Shown here: positions 42,608 to 53,371 of the stretch, piece by piece | How the letters are laid out: each line of letters opens with the position of its first letter | Numbering within the stretch: the stretch's first letter is position 1 | Source: Bacteroidia bacterium | GTDB taxonomy: Bacteria; Bacteroidota; Bacteroidia; Flavobacteriales; Flavobacteriaceae | Length of the DNA stretch: 57,763 nucleotides | Assembly (NCBI GenBank): GCA_030425285.1 | Contig: JAUIAY010000014.1 | Coordinates: 1-57,763, forward strand | Reading direction: 5' to 3' | Notes under the pieces: generated by a model | Seen by the model: only the letters and a program-made list of their open reading frames with translations | What the model was told of the DNA's origin: nothing | Databases searched by the model: none | Made by a program: the position numbers and the translations under genes

Positions 42608-45600
42608 ATGAAAAGACCTACATTTTCAAAAACTGTCCTACTCGTTCTGTTAGTTTTTATTGGCATAACCACTTATGCCCAAAACTATGTCCCATTTACA
42701 CCTCGATTCAATCAAGACTTACGAGGAGATATTGTATTGATTGGTAACAATATTCTGGGGCCAGACAACAATGCTTTTAATGAAAACAATACATACAACC
42801 ACAATGTCGATATGCAATATATTGATATTGACGGCGATGCATCGACATTTAGTTCGTCTAGTGCCGATTTGGAAATTCCAAATCCAAACTGTTACCAAAT
42901 TATCTATGCTGGGCTTTATTGGGGAGCTGTGACTAATGGTGACGAACCCATTACCAATGTTAAGTTGAAAGGTCCAACAGGTGGTTATAATGATGTCACG
43001 GGAACCATTATATATGATGCAAATGGATCAGCTACGGGCAATAGCTTTCCATATTCATGCTATGCTGATGTTACTTCAATTGTTATGGGTTTAACAAATG
43101 ATTTAGGAACCTATACCGTTGCAAATGTTTCCAGTGCATTAGGGGAAACAGCAACTTTCAACCCTTATAACGGAACTGGATTTTCTGCAGGATGGTCTTT
43201 GTTCATTGTCTATGAAGATCCAACCATGCCAGGTAAATCCATTACCAGTTTTGATGGTTTTAGTGCGATTAGCAGTTCGGTAAATGTTGATATTCCAATT
43301 TCTGGGTTTAGAACAGTTCCAGCTCCAGCTCCAGTAAGAGCTAATTTAGCCTTTGCAACATTGGAAGGTGACAAACCCATCCAAAATGATCGCATGGAGT
43401 TAAATGGTGTGCCAATGTCTGCGGCAGATAGGCCAGCTAATAACTTTTTTAATAGTTCTGTTACCAGATTAGATGCAACACCTGTTACCAATAGGGTTCC
43501 TAATAGCACTAACACTTTGGGATTTGATACTGGAGTTATGGTTGTACCTAACCCAGGAAACTCCTTAATAGCTAACGATGCGACTTCAGCCACCTTTAGT
43601 CTCGTAAGTGATCAAGATGTATATTTTCAATATTTCTTTGCTTTTGCAGTTGAAATTATTGAACCCAATATCGTACTTACTAAAATTGTTGAGGATGATG
43701 CTGGAAACAATATTGGTGGGCAAACCATTGGTTTAGGGCAACCCTTGAACTACATCATCGGATTTCAAAATGTAGGTAATGACCATGCTACTAATTTTCA
43801 AATAAGAGATATTCTACCTATAAATATCATATTTAACTATCCTACCGATTTAGTGCTGCCTCCTGGCGTCACAGTAGCTAGTTATGATCCTGGAACCAGA
43901 GAAATCATTTTTAATATCGCTGATTATTTAGTTGAAGAAAATGATCCTGTTTATGAAATACGTATTGAGGCCCAAACGGTTGAAACCTGTAACGAACTTG
44001 CAGATTCTTGCTCAAATATTGTAAATAATCAAGCGTTTGCTTCATACTATGGCTATTTCAACCCAAACTTTTATGTTACAGACGACCCAAGTTATAGTAG
44101 TAATACCGGTTGTTTGATATCCCCACAAGCAACGAATTTTTTAGTGAATTTGGATTGTGAATTTGTTCAGGATATTTCACTATGTGGAGACAGTGTAGAA
44201 CTAACTGCTGCCGATGGCTATGATTCCTATACTTGGTCAACAAGCCCAACCGGTACACCACAAATTGGAACTGGTCAAAGCATAACTATAACCTCAACAG
44301 GAACCTACTACTCTTTCAATAATGCCATAGCACCATGTCAATCGATTGTACAACAATACAATGTTTCAATTTTTGGCGGAAGTAGTCTTACAAATCCTGT
44401 CATTCCTTTTGCCGATGAGGTGGTCACCTGTCCCAATGATGGCAAACCATTACCGAATATCTTTTTATGTGGTGCCAATGACATTAGAGAGATTGAAACA
44501 AATATTGCGGGAGCATCCTCTATTATTTGGGAGCAATTGGATGAATCTAGTTGTGCTCCTGTTTCAGATCCTGACTGCGCCAATGAAAATAGCGCTTGTA
44601 CTTGGAACCAAGTAGCAACTGGTCCAAATTATACGGCTAATACCGCAGGTCAATTTAGAGTCACCATAAACTTTGAAGGTGGCTGTTTTGCCCAGTTTTA
44701 CTTTAATGTTTATCAAAATATTTTAAATCCAAGTGTTACCGCAACCGATATTATCTGTACAACACCTGGATCTATTACAGTTCATAATGTTCCTAGTGGT
44801 TATGAGTATAGTTTAGATGGCACTAATTTTCAAGCCAGCAATGTATTTTCGGTTAATACACCAGGAACATACACTGTATACATCAGACAAGTTGGAATTG
44901 ATACAAACCCATGTATTTTCACCGTCCCAGATGTTCAAATAAGGGAGAGAGATTTTACAGTATCCAATATTATAACTCAACCGCTTTGCCATGGTGATTT
45001 AGGAAGTATTCACTTGGCTGCAAACGACGTTGAACCTCAATATTTCTTTGCTATATATGACGGTGGAACCTTGGTTAACAGTGTAGGTCCTATAACAGAA
45101 AACAGCTATACGTTCGGCAATCTAAACCCAGGTGTTTATACAGCCGTTGTAGAAACTGAAGATGGCTGTACCCATACAGAAAATATAGAAATCATTGAAC
45201 CGCCATTACTAACCGTTACAGCTGCAATTACTATTCCACTTACTTGTATCGATGGCGAAATAACTGTTTACCCAGAAGGTGGTACACCTCCATATTTTTA
45301 TTTTGTAAATGGTTCATCTGATTTTCAAACTGTTCCTGAAATAGTAGTAACTGCACCAGGAACTTATGACATAACAGTTATAGATTCCAATAACTGTAGT
45401 GCTAGTACGACTATAGAAGTTGAAGATATCCTTTCTCCAGAATATACTATTTCAACTTCCGATTTAGATTGTTCTAGTGATTCCAATGGTTCTATTAGCA
45501 TCAATGTGACCAATCCCAATGGAAACAGTTTAGAATTCAGTATTGATGGTGGAACAACTTTTACAAATTCATCAACGTTTACCAATCTTCCAGAAGGTAA

Positions 45601-48600
45601 TTATGATGTGGTAGTCCAGTACTCTTTTGGCGGTTCAATCTGTAATACTGACCCGCAAACGGTTACTATTTCTGCTCCAAATCCTATTGATGCAACAGCA
45701 ACTTTGTCAGCGGACTATACCTGTAACTCAAGCGGGACAATAACCGTAACAGGCATAACTGGCGGGACACCTCCATATACCTATAGTATTGATGGTGTGA
45801 ACTTTCAGGCTAGTGATACATTTACAGGTTTAACAAATGGCACCTATACTATAATTGTACAGGATTCTAGTGACTGTACTTTTATTACCAATGATGTTAC
45901 CATTGACCCGTTAAATCCACCAACAGATCTAACCTTTGAAAATACACCACTTACCTGTCCTGCAAATACAACAACAGTGACCATCACTGGTACAACAGGA
46001 GGTGTAGGTGTACTACAATACCAAATAATCGCACCAGCTGCTGCTGCAACACCATATCAAGTATCCAACTCATTCTCTGGTTTAGCTCCGGGAACATACA
46101 CCTTTCAGGTGATAGATGAAAATGATTGTACTTATAGCGAAAGCTATACAATTGACCCATTGCCAGCACCAACAGTTAATACTGTTCTGACAGAAGATTT
46201 GGACTGTACTACTAATCCTGATGCTGTGATTACAGGAACAATTTCTGGAACATCTCCATATAGCTATGCTGTTTCAATTAACGGTGGCGCTTATTCGAGT
46301 TTAGGTTCTACAGGAGCTACTTTCACCTATAGTACCACTACTCCTGGAACCTACCAATTTGAAATTACTGATGCCAATGGTTGTACAGCAGAATCTATGG
46401 TTCATACCATTAATCCAATTGTACCACCAGCCATCAGTTTGGTTACACAAACGCAACCAATATTGTGTAATGGTGATACTAATGGTGCTATAGACATTAC
46501 CATTGACACCACAGTTGGCACACCGCCATTTACCATTAATGTGCATAACGATACTACTGGTACTGATTATGGATCACAAACTTCTGGGTTGCCAGCAGGT
46601 ACTTATACAATCACTGTAACCGATGCCAAATCGTGTACAGGAACCGATATCATTACTATTGCCGAACCAGATCCTATTGTAGTTGATTATCACACAGTTG
46701 ACATTACCTGTACTGGTAGTGGTATATCTCAAGGTTCTATTATAATTGATAGCGTAACTGGAGGAACGGCTCCATACAATTACTTTGTTACTGGAACTAA
46801 TGGCTATTCTAATTCTGAAATGAATGCAGCAGGAACTACTTCTGTTAGTTTTGATGTTGTTGATTTTGGTCTGTATCAAATAAATGTTGTAGATGCCAAT
46901 GGTTGTTCTGTTTTACACCAGGATGTTTTGGTTGCCTCACCACCTACTGATTTAGAAATAACAATCACATCAACTGTTAATTGTGCTTCTGGAGGAACTG
47001 CTGTTGTGAGTATAGGTAGTACTTTGAGCAGTTCTGGACCATTCTTTTTCAGTATCTATCAAGGCGCTGTTTCTGTCTATCCAAATCCACCTGGGTCTTG
47101 GATTCCAGAAGATTCGCCAGGTAGTGAATCTGCTACATTTACTGGCTTAACACCAGGTATAACGTATACATTCATTGTTTATGATGCCTCAACCAATTGT
47201 AGTTATTATGAACCCGCTACAACGCCTATTCCAACTAATTCCACGCTAACGTTAAGTGCCATTAGTTCAAATAACATTACCTGTACAGGAAGTGCTGATG
47301 GCAACGTCTCATTTACAGTGAATAGTTCCTATGGTGTTGCGACAAACATTAGTTATGAAATCTTTGACTCCTTAACCTTGGAAACAACTGGAGTTAGTAA
47401 TACAGGAATTGTTCCAGCTGGTGGATCACTAACGATCACTGATTTAGGGCCATTACCCTTTGGAAATTATTATGTGTTAGTAAACGAAACTTCAGGTCCT
47501 AATACTGGTTGTGGAGTTGTAACAACACCTTTCAATATCACAGAATCAGCTATTCCTTTGAGTTTAACTACTTCTGTTGACCAGAACGCGAATTGCAATG
47601 CGAATTCAGGTGTGATCAGTGCTATTGGACACGATGGAACGGCTCCATATCAATACCAAATAACAACATCGGCAACGTCTCCACCTGCCAATGATACTTC
47701 TTGGGCAGCAACTAGTACCTTTAATATGGATGCTGGCAATTATTACGTGCATGTATTGGATGCTTATGGTTGCGTAGAAACAAGTCCTGTTGTTGTATTG
47801 CCAATGGACCCAACACCAGTTATTACAGCTTCTTTAACTGATCAATGTAACACAACAGAAGGCAATTTTGAAATTGAGGTTGCTTTAACTACTGCTGGTA
47901 TTCCACCATATAGTTTTAGTATTAATGGCGGTGCTTTCCAAAATCAATCGGCACCATTTACCATTTCAAACTTATATTCGGGCACACATACCATTGAAAT
48001 AAACGACGCTAATGGATGTAGCAATTTAGTGTCCGTGACTATTGAAGCACCGTTAAGCATTTCTCCTATGGTAACGACTAATACAACTTGTAACGACTAT
48101 GATGGAGAGATAACGATAACAACTACTGGCGGATCAGGTTCATTTACCTATAGCATTAGCCCAAACCCTGCTTCAATCAGTTTAGCAGGAAACGTATTTA
48201 CAGGTGTTCCATCTGGTATTTATACTATTACGATCACTGACACTATAACTTCATGTACAGAAAGTGCTCAAATATCAATATCTGCCCCTGCTCCACCTAC
48301 TATAAACACGACATCAACTGCCGTTACATGTTTTGGCGGTAATGATGGCTCTTTTGAATTACTAGTGAACGGTTATTTAGGAGCTTATAACTATGAAGTT
48401 TTTGACAGTGTAGGAACATCAGTAACAGGCATTGTAGCTGCTCATACATCAACAAACCCTATTATCGTTTCCGGTATGTATGCAGGAAGTTATTCAGTAG
48501 TATTGACTGAAACTGAAAGCCCTTTCTGTTCGACAACTTCTAGCCTTATTATCGGTTCGCCTTCTGAAGCATTAATGGTAACCGCAACTGAAACTTCCAA

Positions 48601-50806
48601 TGTAACCTGTGATAACATTAATGGAACCATTACAGCTATTGCTACTGGTGGTTGGGGAGATTATGAATACGAATTAACTAATGATGCAACAGTAGTTTAT
48701 TCAACAAATAATTCGTTTACTGGTCTTTCAGCAGGAAATTACACCATTAATGTAAGAGACTCCTCTGGTTGTATAGCCTCTACATCTATTACATTAACAG
48801 AACCTACACCAATTAGTGCGACATTTACACCAATCACAACAATGCTGTCTTGTTTTGGTGACCAAAACGCCTCTATAACCATAACCAATGTTACAGGTGG
48901 ACAAGGAAGTAATTATTCTTATATCTTAAACACCATTTTACCAACACCTAGTACATCTGGACCACAAACATCCAACGTGTTTTCAAATCTAGGAGTTGGA
49001 ACATATAATGTGATCATCACTGATGGTTATAATTGTGAAACAACATCGTTGGATATTGTCATTGACCAACCTACTCCTGTAGAAGCTGACCTAGTTACCA
49101 CAACAACCCAAACGTGTCTAACAGAAGCAACTTTGACATTGAGCGCAACTGGTGGGACAGGTCCATATACATATAGTAACGATAGTAATTTCTCTACTGT
49201 TTTAGGATCATTTACAACTTCAACAACATTCCCGGTAAGTCCAGGGACATATTCATACTTCGTTATGGATGCCAATGGGTGTACTGCTTATGTGTCTAAT
49301 GAAATCACTATTGACGTGTTACCGACGTTAATCATTAATTTAGATGCAACTAATCCAACCATTAATTGTGCTGGAGATAATACGGGCAGTATTACGGCAT
49401 CAGCCCAAGGAGGATTAGGAAACTATGTATATACCTTACAAGATATAGCAGGCAATACTATTCCTGCCACTCAAAATTTGCCAGGTGTATTTACTGAACT
49501 TGTAGCAGGCACTTATGTTGTATATGTTGAAAGTGGTGATTGTAATACCGCTACTGCTCCTATTACCATTACAGAGCCTTCAGAAACACTTGATGCAACC
49601 TTTACTGTCAATGATGTGACCTGTACAGGTTCTAATGATGGCGTTCTAGAAATCACAGCTACTGGTGGTACTGGAATTATTATGTATGCTATTTCACCAC
49701 AATTGGATCAGTTTTTTGAAACCAATATCTTTGAAAATTTAGCACCTGGAGACTATGACGTGATTGTACAGGATGAACTAGGTTGTTATCTAACTTTTAA
49801 CTTTACAATTACTGAACCTGTACCAGTAATTATCAGTATTGTTGCAGATTCTATGTTCCCTGAAGTATGTGAAGGTGACATGGATGGTGAGTTCAGTATT
49901 GAAATTTCTGGTGGAACAGCTCCATACAGTGTGAGTTTAGATAATTATGACGGACCTTATACAACTGGTTCTGCTACCCAAACGCAATTTGATTTTACAA
50001 ATCTTGGTGGTGGTGATCATACTGTGTTTGTTAGAGACAGTCAAGGATGCGAATCTGAATGGAACATAACCTTTCCTGAAGCCGTTACCATAAACCCAAC
50101 GATTGTTATTGAGTATAACTGTGTGAACAATGCTCAAAGCAATACAGTGACTGTTTTAGTTGATGAGAGTATTACTAACCCTGACGACTTGGACTACTCA
50201 CTAAATGGCGGACCATATCAAGCAAGTAATGTATTTATTGATGTGCCACCTGGAACAGGTCATTTTATAGATGTAAGACATACTAATGGCTGTATCCAAA
50301 CTACCGAATTCTTTGATATTGATGCATTAGATCCATTAACATTGGTTCTTACTGAAACCGAACTCAATACGTTTACAGCTAACGCCAGTGGCGGAACTGG
50401 AGATTATCAATTTACAATGAACGGTGAAGATTACGGTTCTACCAATACGTTTGTTATTACTGAATCTGGAGAATATGTTGTGGTTGTTACCGATAGTAGT
50501 GGTTGCACAGCTATGGCTACCATCTTCTTGGAATTTGTTGATATCTGTATCCCTAACTACTTTACCCCAAATGGTGATGGTGTTACCGATGAATGGGCTC
50601 CAGGTTGTACCACAAATTATCCAAACCTGACTTACTCAATCTTTGACCGTTATGGTCGTAAGATAGCTACACTAAATGTAGGTGAAAAATGGGATGGTAG
50701 ATATAATGATAAAGAACTACCTACTGGTGATTATTGGTATGTTGTGAATTTAAATAGCTCTAATGTAGATCGTGATTTTGTAGGCAATTTCACATTATAT
50801 AGATAA
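42608..50806 (+). CDS. Giant SprB-repeat gliding adhesin with T9SS type-B CTD
   Basis: A 2732-residue secreted surface protein. Signal peptide to about residue 25 (IGITTYAQ). Residues about 26-350 are a beta-rich module with CYQIIYAGLYWGAV and GFSAGWSLFIVYEDP that recurs in the 53372 gene. A DUF11-like domain follows (VLTKIVEDDAGNNIGG, GFQNVGNDHATNFQIRD), then Ig-like domains. From about residue 740 to 2640 come roughly twenty SprB repeats of the form GGTPPYTYSIDGVNFQASD then GTYTIIVQDSSDC. The CHU_C sorting domain begins CIPNYFTPNGDGVTDEW and ends FVGNFTLYR. By analogy with SprB it is moved along the cell by the gliding motor; F. johnsoniae SprB is over twice as long. sprF follows by 38 nt. 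Confidence 0.9.
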   Translation: MKRPTFSKTVLLVLLVFIGITTYAQNYVPFTPRFNQDLRGDIVLIGNNILGPDNNAFNENNTYNHNVDMQYIDIDGDASTFSSSSADLEIPNPNCYQIIYAGLYWGAVTNGDEPITNVKLKGPTGGYNDVTGTIIYDANGSATGNSFPYSCYADVTSIVMGLTNDLGTYTVANVSSALGETATFNPYNGTGFSAGWSLFIVYEDPTMPGKSITSFDGFSAISSSVNVDIPISGFRTVPAPAPVRANLAFATLEGDKPIQNDRMELNGVPMSAADRPANNFFNSSVTRLDATPVTNRVPNSTNTLGFDTGVMVVPNPGNSLIANDATSATFSLVSDQDVYFQYFFAFAVEIIEPNIVLTKIVEDDAGNNIGGQTIGLGQPLNYIIGFQNVGNDHATNFQIRDILPINIIFNYPTDLVLPPGVTVASYDPGTREIIFNIADYLVEENDPVYEIRIEAQTVETCNELADSCSNIVNNQAFASYYGYFNPNFYVTDDPSYSSNTGCLISPQATNFLVNLDCEFVQDISLCGDSVELTAADGYDSYTWSTSPTGTPQIGTGQSITITSTGTYYSFNNAIAPCQSIVQQYNVSIFGGSSLTNPVIPFADEVVTCPNDGKPLPNIFLCGANDIREIETNIAGASSIIWEQLDESSCAPVSDPDCANENSACTWNQVATGPNYTANTAGQFRVTINFEGGCFAQFYFNVYQNILNPSVTATDIICTTPGSITVHNVPSGYEYSLDGTNFQASNVFSVNTPGTYTVYIRQVGIDTNPCIFTVPDVQIRERDFTVSNIITQPLCHGDLGSIHLAANDVEPQYFFAIYDGGTLVNSVGPITENSYTFGNLNPGVYTAVVETEDGCTHTENIEIIEPPLLTVTAAITIPLTCIDGEITVYPEGGTPPYFYFVNGSSDFQTVPEIVVTAPGTYDITVIDSNNCSASTTIEVEDILSPEYTISTSDLDCSSDSNGSISINVTNPNGNSLEFSIDGGTTFTNSSTFTNLPEGNYDVVVQYSFGGSICNTDPQTVTISAPNPIDATATLSADYTCNSSGTITVTGITGGTPPYTYSIDGVNFQASDTFTGLTNGTYTIIVQDSSDCTFITNDVTIDPLNPPTDLTFENTPLTCPANTTTVTITGTTGGVGVLQYQIIAPAAAATPYQVSNSFSGLAPGTYTFQVIDENDCTYSESYTIDPLPAPTVNTVLTEDLDCTTNPDAVITGTISGTSPYSYAVSINGGAYSSLGSTGATFTYSTTTPGTYQFEITDANGCTAESMVHTINPIVPPAISLVTQTQPILCNGDTNGAIDITIDTTVGTPPFTINVHNDTTGTDYGSQTSGLPAGTYTITVTDAKSCTGTDIITIAEPDPIVVDYHTVDITCTGSGISQGSIIIDSVTGGTAPYNYFVTGTNGYSNSEMNAAGTTSVSFDVVDFGLYQINVVDANGCSVLHQDVLVASPPTDLEITITSTVNCASGGTAVVSIGSTLSSSGPFFFSIYQGAVSVYPNPPGSWIPEDSPGSESATFTGLTPGITYTFIVYDASTNCSYYEPATTPIPTNSTLTLSAISSNNITCTGSADGNVSFTVNSSYGVATNISYEIFDSLTLETTGVSNTGIVPAGGSLTITDLGPLPFGNYYVLVNETSGPNTGCGVVTTPFNITESAIPLSLTTSVDQNANCNANSGVISAIGHDGTAPYQYQITTSATSPPANDTSWAATSTFNMDAGNYYVHVLDAYGCVETSPVVVLPMDPTPVITASLTDQCNTTEGNFEIEVALTTAGIPPYSFSINGGAFQNQSAPFTISNLYSGTHTIEINDANGCSNLVSVTIEAPLSISPMVTTNTTCNDYDGEITITTTGGSGSFTYSISPNPASISLAGNVFTGVPSGIYTITITDTITSCTESAQISISAPAPPTINTTSTAVTCFGGNDGSFELLVNGYLGAYNYEVFDSVGTSVTGIVAAHTSTNPIIVSGMYAGSYSVVLTETESPFCSTTSSLIIGSPSEALMVTATETSNVTCDNINGTITAIATGGWGDYEYELTNDATVVYSTNNSFTGLSAGNYTINVRDSSGCIASTSITLTEPTPISATFTPITTMLSCFGDQNASITITNVTGGQGSNYSYILNTILPTPSTSGPQTSNVFSNLGVGTYNVIITDGYNCETTSLDIVIDQPTPVEADLVTTTTQTCLTEATLTLSATGGTGPYTYSNDSNFSTVLGSFTTSTTFPVSPGTYSYFVMDANGCTAYVSNEITIDVLPTLIINLDATNPTINCAGDNTGSITASAQGGLGNYVYTLQDIAGNTIPATQNLPGVFTELVAGTYVVYVESGDCNTATAPITITEPSETLDATFTVNDVTCTGSNDGVLEITATGGTGIIMYAISPQLDQFFETNIFENLAPGDYDVIVQDELGCYLTFNFTITEPVPVIISIVADSMFPEVCEGDMDGEFSIEISGGTAPYSVSLDNYDGPYTTGSATQTQFDFTNLGGGDHTVFVRDSQGCESEWNITFPEAVTINPTIVIEYNCVNNAQSNTVTVLVDESITNPDDLDYSLNGGPYQASNVFIDVPPGTGHFIDVRHTNGCIQTTEFFDIDALDPLTLVLTETELNTFTANASGGTGDYQFTMNGEDYGSTNTFVITESGEYVVVVTDSSGCTAMATIFLEFVDICIPNYFTPNGDGVTDEWAPGCTTNYPNLTYSIFDRYGRKIATLNVGEKWDGRYNDKELPTGDYWYVVNLNSSNVDRDFVGNFTLYR

Positions 50807-50844
50807 TAACATAGGAGCTAAACCCAAGAACTAAACTTAACCTT

Positions 50845-51810
50845 ATGAAAAAATTATTAACATATATACTGCTTATAACCATTGGCCAAAGCTTTTCCCA
50901 AGAGTTGAACCTACCTGTTTGGACCCAATATTTGGCTGATAATGATTTTGTGATATCACCTACCTATGCAGGTATTGGTGATAATATGAGAATTAGATTG
51001 AATGGCCTAACACAATGGGTAGGTATTAAAGATGCCCCAGATAACCAATCGTTATATGCCGATATTCGTGTGGGCAATAGATCTGGTGCTGGTATTTCAC
51101 TGTATAATGATAAAAATGGTAACACGCACCAAAAAGGATTAAAAGTGTCTTTTGCACACCATTTAACTTTGGACTATACCAGCAGACAATTTCTATCATT
51201 GGGTATATCCTATAACTTGAACAGCTTTAGAGTGGATGTCAATAATTTTCAGCCAACTTATGATATTCCCATCGTTGATCCAAATATAGATGGAGATCGC
51301 TCTACCTCTAACAATAATTTTGACATTGGTGCTTTATACCGCTATGGTGGTTTTTATTTTAGTTTAAACGTCAATAACCTTTTAAGTAAGGATATTGAGG
51401 ATTTTAGAGGTATTGAACCGGAATTGTTACGCAATTATCAAATTTACACGGGATATGTCATTCAAAGTAAATCAAACAAGCGTGTCGAGTTTGAACCGTC
51501 TGTTTTTTTCCAACATTTTGAAAGTGATAGCCGATCTACTACCGATATTAATTTTAAATATCGAAAATACAACCGAAAGGAAGATTATTATTGGATAGGT
51601 GCATCTTATCGTTTTTTAAATGACCAACCTTTCAAACCTTTAAACATTGGTCCAATGGCCGGTATTATGAAATCAAAGTTTTATTTTGCCTATTCATACC
51701 AAATAACCATGAACGACTTGGCAGGATATAACTCTGGAACACACATGATTACAATTGGCGTGGATTTCCTTCAAGGATTAAGTAATTGTATCTGTACCGA
51801 TACTAACTAA
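50845..51810 (+). CDS. sprF: PorP/SprF family T9SS membrane protein
   Basis: A 321-residue outer-membrane barrel with signal peptide ending GQSFSQ. Family phrases are LPVWTQYLADNDFVISPTYA, RLNGLTQWVGIKDAPDNQSL and AGISLYNDKNGNTHQKGL. It ends GLSNCICTDTN with a CxC pair. SprF proteins help a specific type-B CTD adhesin cross or attach at the outer membrane; position 38 nt after the SprB-like gene makes that adhesin the likely client. It is the last gene of the plus-strand cluster and converges on the SixA-like gene without a visible terminator. Confidence 0.92.
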   Translation: MKKLLTYILLITIGQSFSQELNLPVWTQYLADNDFVISPTYAGIGDNMRIRLNGLTQWVGIKDAPDNQSLYADIRVGNRSGAGISLYNDKNGNTHQKGLKVSFAHHLTLDYTSRQFLSLGISYNLNSFRVDVNNFQPTYDIPIVDPNIDGDRSTSNNNFDIGALYRYGGFYFSLNVNNLLSKDIEDFRGIEPELLRNYQIYTGYVIQSKSNKRVEFEPSVFFQHFESDSRSTTDINFKYRKYNRKEDYYWIGASYRFLNDQPFKPLNIGPMAGIMKSKFYFAYSYQITMNDLAGYNSGTHMITIGVDFLQGLSNCICTDTN

Positions 51811-51837
51811 CCTTAAAACAGAAGTAATAAGAAAAAA

Positions 51838-52323
51838 CTACCTTAAATCTTTAGGAAACAAGGTCAAAACAGTTTCTCCTTTGTTCAACTTTTGCCAATT
51901 GGTTATGTTAAACTGCATAACAACTACACCACTTGTAGGAACGTTATCAATATATTTACTTCCAAAGCTATTTACAATATTGGTCAAAGCATAGTTATGT
52001 CCAAAAATCATAAGAGTTTCTATATGAAATGGTGTGCTTTTAACAACTTCCAATACATTTTGACCTGAAAAATCATACAGACTATGATTTAAGACAATAC
52101 TATCTTTAGGAAAATTCATGGTTTCAACAAAAATTTCTGCTGTAGTCATAGCCCTTACTGCATCACTGGAAAGAACCATATCTATCTTAAAATCAAACTC
52201 TAAAAGCTTACTAGATACTATTTTAGCATCTTTATAGCCTCTTTCCTTCAAAGGCCTGTTTATATCGCTTAAATCGTACTCCCATGAAGATTTAGCGTGT
52301 CTAACAAAAATTATTTTTTTCAT
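51838..52323 (-). CDS. SixA-like histidine phosphatase
   Basis: About 161 residues from the ATG at 52323 (MKKIIFVRHAKSSWEYD); an upstream in-frame ATG would add 18 non-conserved residues. The phosphohistidine motif RHAKS opens the protein, NRPLKERGYKDA and VLSSDAVRAMTTAEIF carry the phosphate-binding Arg, and IFGHNYALTNIVNSF holds the second catalytic His. SixA proteins dephosphorylate His in phosphorelay or PTS proteins; the target here is unknown. It is convergent with the sprF gene. Confidence 0.9.
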   Translation of the reverse strand: MKKIIFVRHAKSSWEYDLSDINRPLKERGYKDAKIVSSKLLEFDFKIDMVLSSDAVRAMTTAEIFVETMNFPKDSIVLNHSLYDFSGQNVLEVVKSTPFHIETLMIFGHNYALTNIVNSFGSKYIDNVPTSGVVVMQFNITNWQKLNKGETVLTLFPKDLR

Positions 52324-52825
52324 ATGCAATCGATTAAACGCAAAATATATCGATAAAGTGTTTGATAATTCAGACAAATAACATATATTGCTCCCGATAA
52401 ATTAAATGCATTATTAATATTAACCAAATCTAGCGTTTTAAAATTAATCTATGGTAACACCCTGTATTTTAGACTTCAAAAAAGTCACCCGTTAAATTAT
52501 CTCAATAATCCGATGAAAGGTTTTTCGCATACTTTTTATCGAATTTATGAGTTATTTGACATTTTTATTTGATTGGAAAACAATATCACTATTTATTTGT
52601 GTCGTAAGCTATTAATAAATTTATGATCCCAAATCAAATGAAATATCTTAATCCATTGGCATTATTATGTAATGCTCTTCCCTCTAAAACATTTTTGAAC
52701 ATTAATGATTGTCTAGGTATTATATACCCAGTCAGCAGCTAGTCTAGGCCTAATAATTAATTTATTAGACTTTTAGTTTTAGTTTTTTAATTAAAGTTAA
52801 TTGAGAATTATTAACGTAAAGTATT
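52324..52825. other. 502-bp AT-rich gap before the second adhesin unit
   Basis: No open frame of note. Near the 3' end are small hairpins, GGTA-TTATA-TACC around 52715-52730 and CTAATAA-TTAAT-TTATTAG (52750-52768) followed by T-rich DNA, and two GTCTAGG boxes about 30 bp apart. These could be a structured leader for the 52826 transcript. I do not recognise a riboswitch class. Confidence 0.35.
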
Positions 52826-53344
52826 ATGAAATACAATTTTAACAAATTAGTAGTGAGTCTCGTGCTGGCTCTTACTTTCACGCTCTTGAACTCAAATAGT
52901 GTTTTGGCGCAAGAGAATTCCATTTACAGACTGTACGATGGAGATAACAATTCAGGTTCTCAACAAAGAGCATCTTCAAATGTCAATGTACCTGAAAACT
53001 TGTTGCATGGTAAAAACCCTACCATATATATCAAGAATGCTTCAATATTGAATGTAACCGGAGAAGAAAGTCCTAAAGTCTTAAAGCTGCTTGACACAGC
53101 ATCTTTTAATATTCTCCAAAATTCAAATGCTTTATATAACAATGTTGAAGTTATTACCATAACCCTTGAAAGAGCTTCTGACCTGAACAACAGATTAGAT
53201 GTTTCCCGTCTCAATGGTTTTAATGCTTTAAGATACATTTATGTTAAATGTTTATTTGAATGCAATGAGAGACAAATAAGTGGTTATTTGATGAATACAG
53301 AAAACATAACAACAATATTTTACAAAGTTGTTAATCCGTCCTAA
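52826..53344 (+). CDS. Small secreted protein upstream of giant adhesin
   Basis: A 172-residue exported protein with signal peptide ending LLNSNSVLAQ. The mature part is beta-rich: NVPENLLHGKNPTIYIKNAS, SPKVLKLLDTASFNILQNSN, VEVITITLERASDLNNRLDV, then FNALRYIYVKCLFEC with a single Cys pair. The period of hydrophobics resembles leucine-rich or solenoid-like modules, but no family is recognised. It lies 27 nt upstream of the giant adhesin start and is almost certainly co-transcribed with it. A helper or a surface partner of that adhesin is possible. Confidence 0.75.
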   Translation: MKYNFNKLVVSLVLALTFTLLNSNSVLAQENSIYRLYDGDNNSGSQQRASSNVNVPENLLHGKNPTIYIKNASILNVTGEESPKVLKLLDTASFNILQNSNALYNNVEVITITLERASDLNNRLDVSRLNGFNALRYIYVKCLFECNERQISGYLMNTENITTIFYKVVNPS

Positions 53345-53371
53345 ATAAATAATAATGTAATTATTATAAAG

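Noticed and set aside
52324-52377. Longer N-terminus for the SixA-like protein
   Set aside because: The conserved family start MKKIIFVRHAKS is at 52323; the added residues are not family-like.
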